Assembly: GCA_958510875.1 (NCBI GenBank)
Contig: OY294067.1
Span: 30,926,912-30,990,911, forward strand
Source: Endomychus coccineus
Lineage: Eukaryota; Arthropoda; Insecta; Coleoptera; Endomychidae
DNA length: 64,000 nt
Reading direction: 5' to 3'
Shown: positions 57,660 to 64,000 of the stretch, in pieces
Numbering within the stretch: position 1 is the stretch's first letter
How the letters are laid out: every line of letters begins with the position of its first letter
Translations under genes and position numbers: made by a program
Notes under the pieces: model-generated
The model's input: the letters and a program-made list of their open reading frames with translations, nothing else
Told to the model about the DNA's origin: nothing
Database searches by the model: none

Positions 57660-59636
57660 CAGCAGCGGAACTACCATACAGCAAAAAGGAGCAGTGCGGG
57701 GGGGATTTTTTTAAATGTAGTGATGTAATAGGCAACATATATGTGAAAGTACAACAAAAAAGTTATTTAGCAACCGGGAGAAGAAATTACAAAGTGACTT
57801 AGTTAGATGAAAACACGGACACGGACATTCAAGTTAATCGAGTTTTGGCTGAAAACACTGAAAAAAGGGATAATGTCGTTATGTTCAATATTTCCATCTC
57901 TATTTTTAGCTCGGTAAGTGCAAATATAAACGAACAACTGGACAGTGAACATCAAGAACACGGAGAACGGAAATTTACCGCAGACGATTTTATGAATGAC
58001 ATAGGCTATTCTCAAAATCAAATTTTGTCTGATGAAGTAATGAAACGAATTATACAAATTCTCCTCTGAATACGGGACCGTTCCCTCGAGATCCAACCCA
58101 AAATAATAGCAATTCTCCAATATTTATTTTGAAAAGGAAACACCATATGGTTTGGTAGTTAGGCAGTGGTTGCGCTATTCTAAAGTATTAGATGCAGCTT
58201 ATTGGGAACCATGCTGGCTTTTTTTCTAAACGAAATGACAATTGGCGTAATAAAGGTATTAGAGATTGGAAAGAGTTGTCAAAGAAAAGTCAGGTTCATG
58301 AGGTATCTCAATCACATTTGTTGGCTTGTTACATTTATGACAAATGGAAAAATGGTACATGCATAGACAAAGACTTCGAAGACAACTTAAGATAGGGGGC
58401 TAGTTTTTTTAGTGAATTACTTTCAAACACCTATAATGGTAACTTTTTTCCCATGGTTCAGTTAATTGTACAATACTAGGACGTTTTAAAAAAGTCCTTA
58501 ATTTGCCTAAAGGAACCAAGATATATTTAACCAATTTAAAAACAGCTCACGTCCGTGGGATGTACTAGCAAATATATCAGGAGAAAAAGAAATAACCATA
58601 AAAAGATTAAATCCAACACGCTGGGCAGGCCGAGTAACATCTTAGGTGACAGTAAAGTTAAGGTTCTTGGACATCATCAAAGTACTGGATAAAATAATTT
58701 GGTGTAGTAATTAATAAGAGAGATGCGCGAATAGAAGCTGATAATATTAAAACCAAAATGGCTACATCTGAATTTATTTTTAAAACTATCATACTTGAAA
58801 AATTAATGTGTAACGTAAACTTTGCATCAAAATTATTGCAAGCTAAAGATATGGACATTTCAAGAGCTGTAGATGCATTAAAAAGGGTTCCTATTCATTT
58901 AAGCAAATTAGGAAATGAACCTGTAGAGATGGCTAGGAAATGGAACGTTAGTACTGGATTTAAAAAACAGAGGACCGGTCACTAAGTGGCATTATGATGA
59001 ACTGGCTATGGACCATCGTTTTGATAGCCACGCAGATATCTTAAGAATCAATCTATATCTGAAAGTGTTTGACATAGTTTATGGAGAACTAAACAATAGA
59101 TTCAGTGGCTTGTATCGCGTTTGTGAAATATTCGATTTTCTAAATCGAAAAACACCCGTTACATTGTCACAAGATCAACCTTTTTAATGCGCAGAAAATT
59201 CAGTAACCCATTACAAAGATGATATTTCAGAATAATTTCCTGTTCAAATAATAAACTTAGTGTCAATTCTTAAAGATGAACTTTCTGAAATTAAATCGGT
59301 AAAAGAACTAGCAGAACTGTTCATTATTAAATATAGCAAATTAAAACTCATTATAATACATAATATAACATGCACAACAATAACAGAAGACAGATTAAGT
59401 GGTCTTGCAGTTTTGGCTATTGAAGCTGATGAAGCCACAAATTAGATTTTAAAGATGTCATTAAAAACTTTTGCTAATGCTGAAACTCGCCGTACAGAGG
59501 TTTAAAATCAGTGCTTGTTATTTGTTAAACCTATAAAAATATACGTTGTAAATATTTATGACGCTCAATTTTTCATTCCCAAGGGCTCTTCGATTGAATT
59601 TTGCGGGGGGGCCCAAAATTTGAAGTTCCGCCACTG
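57660..59636 (+). mobile_element. hAT-superfamily DNA transposon, decayed, with TIRs and 8-bp target duplication
   Basis: Left end CAGCAGCGGAACTACC and right end (inverted) CAGTGGCGGAACTTCAAA are imperfect terminal inverted repeats, followed inside by G-runs on the left and C/G-runs on the right. Flanking 8-mers are ACATTATG (57652-57659) and CTATTATG (59637-59644), matching at 6 of 8 positions. The transposase remnant lies between them. 1977 bp in all. Confidence 0.85.
57790..59510 (+). pseudogene. hAT transposase of the ZMYM1-like type (TTF zinc finger, DUF4371, dimerisation region), broken
   Basis: In order: FTADDFMNDIGYSQNQILSD near 57970; GPFPRDP near 58077; GSGCA...FFSKRNDNWRNKGIRDWKEL and VHEVSQSHLLACYIY (58190-58390), the TTF-type finger region where FRDWK and HS..H are typical. 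58680-58990 gives INKRDARIEADNIKTKMATS, FIFKTIILEKLMCNVNFASK and DISRAVDALKRVPIHLSKLG. 59300-59500 gives YSKLKLIIIHNITCTTITED, RLSGLAVLAIEADEA, the C-terminal dimerisation motif. Many stops and shifts; the RNase H catalytic part is largely lost. It cannot make a working protein. Confidence 0.85.
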
Positions 59637-59639
59637 CTA

Positions 59640-60340
59640 TTATGTATTATTATAATATTCTGCTGTCATTGATATTGACATAAATGACGATGTAAACCAT
59701 ACTTTCATGATACCACAGAGCAATTAATATTAGTGCAAACTTATTACATATTATATTTATTTCCCATAGGTATACTACGTATAGTGAGGAAATTAATAGG
59801 GTGGAAGGTTTCAGAAAGGCTTAAAACTGATATTTACGAGGAAATTATACTACTTATGGTGAGGGAAGCAAAAATTATTTTCTAATAATTTTCTTCCTAC
59901 CTAATATATGGCTGTCAGCACCACTAGGTCCTTGATATTAAAAATAATAATTATAATATCTAATAGCTGGTTGATAAAATATTTCATAATCTAGTCATAT
60001 ATTGGAATTATTATTGGCTGTCGCGTGATTCCACCAACATCCATTCATTATCCAAAAATTTATTGTGATTTAAAATTTTCACATTATTTTATAAATTGCG
60101 AATAATTGGCAAATCGAAGTATTCATTACTATTCAAGAAACTAATACTACTTTTGGAAAACAAATAAAATTATTAGTCATATTTCCCGCATTAATTTATT
60201 AATAACCATTTAAATAATTGGAATTGTGCAGTTTGTTAATCATTTAGTGTGAAACAATACTTATATCCGGTTTTTCAATTGCTCAAACATTGATGAAATA
60301 ATTATTCTAACTAATATTTCACAATAATAATAACACTACT
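59640..60340. other. Intronic A+T-rich stretch, nothing recognised
   Basis: No frames or repeats of note. Confidence 0.3.
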
Positions 60341-60343
60341 CAC

Positions 60344-60380
60344 CTAAAACAAGATATATTACGTATTTTTTGTGTTGCAT
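60344..60380 (-). CDS. Kazal gene C, exon 1: start and first part of signal peptide
   Basis: ATG at 60380-60378 on the minus strand encodes MQHKKYVIYLVL plus one base, then GTGAGTAGT as donor. The N-terminal basic residues followed by a hydrophobic run fit a signal peptide, completed by exon 2 (GMYLVIAETA). Phase 1 as in genes A and B. Less certain than exon 1 of A and B because it does not start MFK and lies far from exon 2. Confidence 0.6.
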
Positions 60381-60399
60381 ATTCTCATCCGAATTAAAT

Positions 60400-61580
60400 T
60401 CAAGAAATCAAACAGTTCGATCACTATTTTCGAGTGAACTAAATCGGAAACAATTAGTTCCTAATAATTCCGTCACATGGGTATTCACTTCTTGGAACCA
60501 TCATATCGTTTGACGTAATTGTGACAATTCTATCCGGATCAAGGATGGCTCTAATCAAATTGGTGTACGCTCGTCATCAGTATTAAATGTATACTGGCAA
60601 TATTGTTCCTTCCATTTATTGATAACTATCTGCTGTATAAAGTTGAACATTCATCGCAGTTATATTTTTAGACTGTGATTTAATAAACCTACGAAACTCT
60701 TGTCAATCGTCAATATGCATTATGGTTCTTGCATATGAAAAAATGAGTGAAGTATTTTCTTTATTCATCCTTGGGGAACTTCACTAAGTGCAGCTCTAAT
60801 TGGGAATGCAGAAAAAATCGAAAGGTAGAAAACGACATGATGTAAAATTATTGCAAAATGAAATATATCTAAAATAACAATAATATTTTGTAACCCGACA
60901 ACGTATTTTAGCAACTAAGTTGCCATATTCCAGAGATTCTAAGATGCCCATGATCCTATTCGTTTGTTCAGATATATTCCGATGACATCTCAGTTGCCGA
61001 AGTAGGTATTTAATATTATAACTAGCTAAATCTATCCGACGTTGCCAGGGCATATTTAAATAAGATTTAGGTAAATGGGGTGCATTGGCGGTGTTAAAAA
61101 GGTATAGAATATGGAGAGATTGTGAATGCAAAAGTAATAAGTCATTAAAATCTATATAATCGATGATTTTCACTTAAGCAGTACTTCTCAGTATAATATA
61201 AGAACCATCACTATTTCGTAATTGAATAATTATCTTTTTATAATTTTGACATTAAAGTGACACTTTTCAAAACTGTTAGAAGTTTTAAAACATCAGAACT
61301 AGTTAGTTAGTAGAAATGTAAAAATTTTCGGAATTGGTTGTGAAATATACTTTTCCTATAAGCGTGCGCAATATCCGGTTTTCCCGCACTCATTTTGACT
61401 ATGAAAGACCAACTTTCCCGCACGACAGGTTTTCCCTCAGTATGAGAAAAACATTTTCTGGAATTCTGGAGGAAATCAAAATTTTCATCAATAAAATAAG
61501 AATGTGCATAGTGCATACTAATTTTGTTTAAAAGAAAGTAATATTAATAATTAATAGTATTATTTTCAACATTTATTGTA
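60400..61580. other. Region upstream of Kazal gene C, one unrecognised open frame
   Basis: The minus strand frame 61173-60796 (125 codons, with LNMPWQRRIDLASYNIKYLL and RIMGILESLEYGNLVAKIRC) has mixed composition but matches no family that I know. It could be a scrap of a mobile element. No promoter could be assigned to gene C. Confidence 0.3.
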
Positions 61581-61584
61581 AAAA

Positions 61585-62665
61585 TATTAAGCTATTGCAT
61601 AGCTTTTATCGCGGGCTTTGAGCGCGGCGACCGAATCAAGAAATTCCGTAACGAAAATAAAACCTTACACCCCTCACTCAGCCTACCATGTAGCTCGGCC
61701 GAGCGTTCGCTTAACGTGTATGTATATGGTACGACTGTACGAAGCTCGCACGGATCGAGACGAGCTGCTCCGAAATCGGTATCTATCATATCTTTATAAT
61801 GCCACACTCACCGCATGTGCGCCTCTTAAGTATACATGTAGGTATATATACTGTTCCAAAAGGTGGGGTAGCTATTTACCAAAATAATAATAATGTTACT
61901 AATATTATGACTCCGAATATTGAAATAATTATTGCACACGTTAGCGATGTTAATGTTAGGCGCTCATTTGTTGGAGATATTTGTGCGTGCTTATGCAAAC
62001 TTAGAAATGGCCTACACATAGTCATGGTAGCAATTTACATTTCTCTGAATCCAAAATTGGACGAGGTAGAGCATTTTATTCATCGCACTTTACTGGAGTA
62101 CACTGAAGAAGGGTCGAAAATACTTGGTACAAATGGTAATAAATTTCCACTTATCTTGGCTGGCGATTTCAACATCAACTTCGCTGATAAAAAATCAGAG
62201 CGGTTGACAACTTTTCTTTCGGAAAAATTGAATTCGAAAATGAATAATGATCCACAAGAATCCACAACAAAATATGGGACCACCATTGACGCGGTATTTT
62301 CCAGATATTTAGAGGATATCAAGTCTCAAACTTATGTTTCTTATTTCAGTTACCATAAACCTATAGTTTCGATGATAAAAATTCCTGAATAACCTACATG
62401 TATTGTAAGATAATAAAAATATTTCAAACGATATTAATATTTCAGTTATTCAATAAAAGAAAAAAATTTGTTTTCTTATCGGTCACCAAGCTCAAAAAGT
62501 GTAACTTGAATTAACATCAAAGAAAAAGCTTGAAATAATATCAAAGAAAAAAATACTGCATAAATAAAAAAATAAATAAATAATTATAATTGCATAGGTT
62601 GATAAAAAATGCTATGCAATAGCTTTACCGCGGCAGTCCCCGAGTGCCCCAAGTATTTTTTTATA
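61585..62665 (+). mobile_element. Helentron-type (Helitron) remnant with endonuclease domain
   Basis: It is bounded by two short palindromes: AGCTATTGCATAGCT at 61592-61606 and GCTATGCAATAGC at 62611-62623, the latter followed by CCGCGGCAGTCCCCGAGTGC, a 3' end type that I associate with insect Helentrons. The 5' part is richer in G+C. The coding part is described separately. The Rep/helicase part is absent, so this is a 3'-end fragment or a non-autonomous derivative. Confidence 0.6.
61799..62392 (+). pseudogene. Endonuclease/exonuclease/phosphatase-fold domain, Helentron-associated, C-terminal fragment
   Basis: The frame is open for 197 codons. GGVAIYQNNNN at about residue 22, FVGDICACLCKLRNGLHIVM, VAIYISLNPKLDEVEHFIH, PLILAGDFNINFADKKSERL (the GDFN catalytic motif at residues 130-133), TTKYGTTIDAVFSRYL (with the T.ID segment) and YVSYFSYHKPIVS (S.H end motif, here SYHKP). 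These are the second half of the metal-dependent nuclease fold carried by Helentron helicase proteins and related PIF1-like proteins. The first half is missing, so it should be inactive despite the open frame. Start codon at 61799 is arbitrary. Confidence 0.8.
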
Positions 62666-63260
62666 ATAGGTCTCTTGCCCATAGATAGCAAAAACCATAG
62701 CTAGAGGTGACGGATGTGAAACAAAAATGATATTTCACGAACCTGTACTTAAACGTTGTCATGCCAATCAGTTGATGTTATTGTCAAAGTGACATCTAAA
62801 TGTTTTGTAGCTTTCGACTCGTTTAAAATCTGTAAAGAATGTCTTTGTCAGATGAAGCACTTCCAAAATATATTGTGGATGCTGTACATGGCGAAATCAG
62901 GTATGGAAAACAATTCCAACATTTTATAAGTGGTGTGTAACAAAGAAAGTGAAAATCGCCCGAAAGAAATGACAAAGCTTTGGAAACCAAACATTTCAGG
63001 GTTCCGTTATTCAATGCTGAAAAGATGACGTCCCCAAAGCTAGCAGAGCCATTCAAGAAAAATGAAAAAAATACATCATAATTATAGGCTACTTATAGAC
63101 TTTTTTTTTCAGACAACTATACATTTTTAGGCACAATTAAAAACAAAAAAAAAACGAGGCTCTATTGGCTTAAGGTAAGCTAACAGAGCCACCTAAAAAT
63201 TCATGTTTGAGGAAAGTAATAAGAGTGCTAAAATTATAGGCACTCTATAGGCTCTTCAAT
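62665..63260. other. Non-coding stretch with one short unrecognised reading
   Basis: From 62841 the plus strand reads MSLSDEALPKYIVDAVHGEI, then a stop at about 62937. The reading looks protein-like but I do not recognise it. It may be the start of a retrocopied gene. Confidence 0.25.
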
Positions 63261-63455
63261 CATGACAAGAAATACTGTCAGATGAATTACCAACCATAGT
63301 AATATTTTAACCTACATTCCTCACTTCAAAAAGATTGAATGTGTGTGAATTTGATCTATAGCGGAGCATGGAATCGTATTGTGTTCATCAATGATCTATA
63401 CTATCCTTTCAGAGGTTTGATGATTGATTGAGAAAAATATAAGAATCTGATGGGA

Positions 63456-63525
63456 CCAAAGTGGTGTAGTTGGTAAACACCCTGGACTAGACATCCAGAA
63501 ATGTGGGGTCAAATTCCGCCTATGG
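63456..63525 (+). other. tRNA-like domain, copy 1 (SINE head or tRNA pseudogene)
   Basis: Cloverleaf-like: GTAGTTGGTAAACAC as D arm, CTGGA-CTAGACA-TCCAG as a perfect anticodon stem-loop with AGA at the anticodon position, GTGGGGTCAAATTCCGC as a damaged T arm. The acceptor arm CCAAAGT/CCTATGG pairs at five of seven positions. The short variable region does not fit a tRNA-Ser despite the AGA anticodon. Confidence 0.5.
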
Positions 63526-63930
63526 TTCAATCTTTTACGTTTATTCATCTTTATAATCCTATGTTGAATTATCTAAGTTATCTTCATGATTCAGAAATTT
63601 TTATTCTATATCTCTTAATGTACTGATACGAAAATGTGGCCAATTAGGCAAAGAAACCTTAAACTTGTTTATACTTAACCAGAACATTTCTCAGTCAGTT
63701 CTATTGAAATATATAAGAACTGGGATGCTGTCATTGAATGAGTACAGTCAGATTAATTACCAACCATAGCAATACTCTAACCTACATTACTTACTTCAGA
63801 ACGATTGAACCTTAGATGAATGTGCATGAATACTTCATCTATAGCGGAGCATCGAATCGCATTGTGTTGATCAATGTTCTAGTATCCTTTCAGAGGTTAA
63901 TATTTACAAAAATATGAGAATCTGACAGGT

Positions 63931-64000
63931 CCAAAGTAGTATAATTGGTAAACACCCTGGACTGGACATCCAGAAATGTGGGTTCGAATTCCGCCTATGG
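63931..64000 (+). other. tRNA-like domain, copy 2, B box intact
   Basis: Same layout 475 bases later: CTGGA-CTGGACA-TCCAG, anticodon position GGA, and GTGGGTTCGAATTCCGC with a consensus-like B box GGTTCGAAT. The D-arm region ATAATTGGTAAACAC departs more from an A box. It ends exactly at the window edge. Confidence 0.5.

Larger units (their letters stand above)
52426..60343 (-). other. Intron 1 of Kazal gene C, about 7.9 kb
   Basis: Phase-1 donor GTGAGTAGT at 60343 and acceptor at 52426. It contains PLE termini (54.34-54.64 kb, 57.37 kb) and a hAT element (57.66-59.64 kb). Exon pairing is inferred from phase and from the same design in genes A and B. Confidence 0.65.
63270..64000. repeat. Tandem repeat with 475-bp period, each copy ending in a tRNA-like domain
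   Basis: 63270-63525 and 63740-64000 align along their length: ATTACCAACCATAGYAATA, CCTACATTMCTYACTTCA, ATCTATAGCGGAGCATSGAA, TCGYATTGTGTT, TATCCTTTCAGAGGTT, then the tRNA-like block. The period measured on CCTGGACT (63481 and 63956) is 475. The second copy runs off the window, so the array may be longer. Confidence 0.8.

Noticed and set aside
60796..61173. Open frame of 125 codons as a host gene
   Set aside because: No recognised family, no signal peptide, no splice sites; may be decayed mobile DNA.
61592..61807. Minus-strand open frame of 71 codons
   Set aside because: Lies in the non-coding 5' part of the Helentron fragment; no recognised domain.
63456..64000. Functional tRNA-Ser genes (anticodons AGA and GGA)
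   Set aside because: No long variable arm, acceptor stem mismatches, and a damaged T arm in copy 1; kept only as tRNA-like domains.

Overview
The window looks like nuclear DNA of an insect or close arthropod relative. It is strongly A+T-rich, with GT-AG spliced exons that have strong gtaagt/gtgagt donors, insect-type small secreted Kazal proteins, and many arthropod-type transposable elements (Penelope-like, Jockey- and RNase H-bearing LINEs, Tc1/mariner, hAT, Helentron, Gypsy). There are no bacterial operons, ribosome binding sites or CRISPR arrays. I cannot name the species; a beetle would fit but is not shown.

Host genes: the only convincing host coding signal is a tandem cluster of three minus-strand genes for short secreted Kazal-domain proteins, here called A, B and C. 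Each has a very small exon 1 (31, 28 and 37 coding bases) carrying the start of the signal peptide. Exon 2 carries the rest of the signal peptide, a linker and a Kazal domain with five of its six cysteines. Exon 2 is 387, 201 and 177 bases long. All introns are phase 1. Intron 1 is about 10.3 kb (A), 2.6 kb (B) and 7.9 kb (C) and is filled with mobile elements, which explains most of the window. The final exon with cysteine 6 was not securely found for any gene. A processed-looking fragment of a GalNAc-transferase lectin domain lies at 19.75-20.02 kb.

Mobile elements by region: 0-3 kb Penelope-like (PLE) remnants; 3.5-4.65 kb a minus-strand LINE; 5.9-6.8 kb a LINE scrap and a 145-bp tandem repeat; 7.7-8.1 kb a Gypsy integrase end; 9.2-10.9 kb the best preserved PLE; 14.7-17.8 kb a PLE 3' end invaded by a 2.2-kb mariner-type transposon; 18-22 kb PLE scraps, a LINE tail and Kazal A exon 2; 24.9-28.5 kb a Jockey-type LINE invaded by a 1.3-kb fold-back element; 29.7-32.9 kb PLEs in both orientations; 33.3-36.3 kb and 43.1-43.95 kb two similar LINE-in-LINE nests; 44.9-46.8 kb a possible solo LTR; 47.3-50.3 kb a hierarchical satellite apparently derived from the 3' end of one of those LINEs; 50.4-50.7 kb a tRNA-derived SINE; 57.7-59.6 kb a hAT; 61.6-62.7 kb a Helentron endonuclease remnant; 63.3-64 kb a 475-bp tandem repeat carrying a tRNA-like domain.

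The most notable signals are: (1) the Kazal cluster with split signal peptides and TE-swollen phase-1 introns; (2) a dozen hammerhead-ribozyme-like motifs from at least four PLE families, two with all core nucleotides kept; (3) a 65-bp/265-bp/797-bp satellite hierarchy seeded by a LINE 3' end; (4) a nearly intact long-TIR mariner-type element broken by one frameshift; (5) the same LINE inserted at the same codon of another LINE at two loci.
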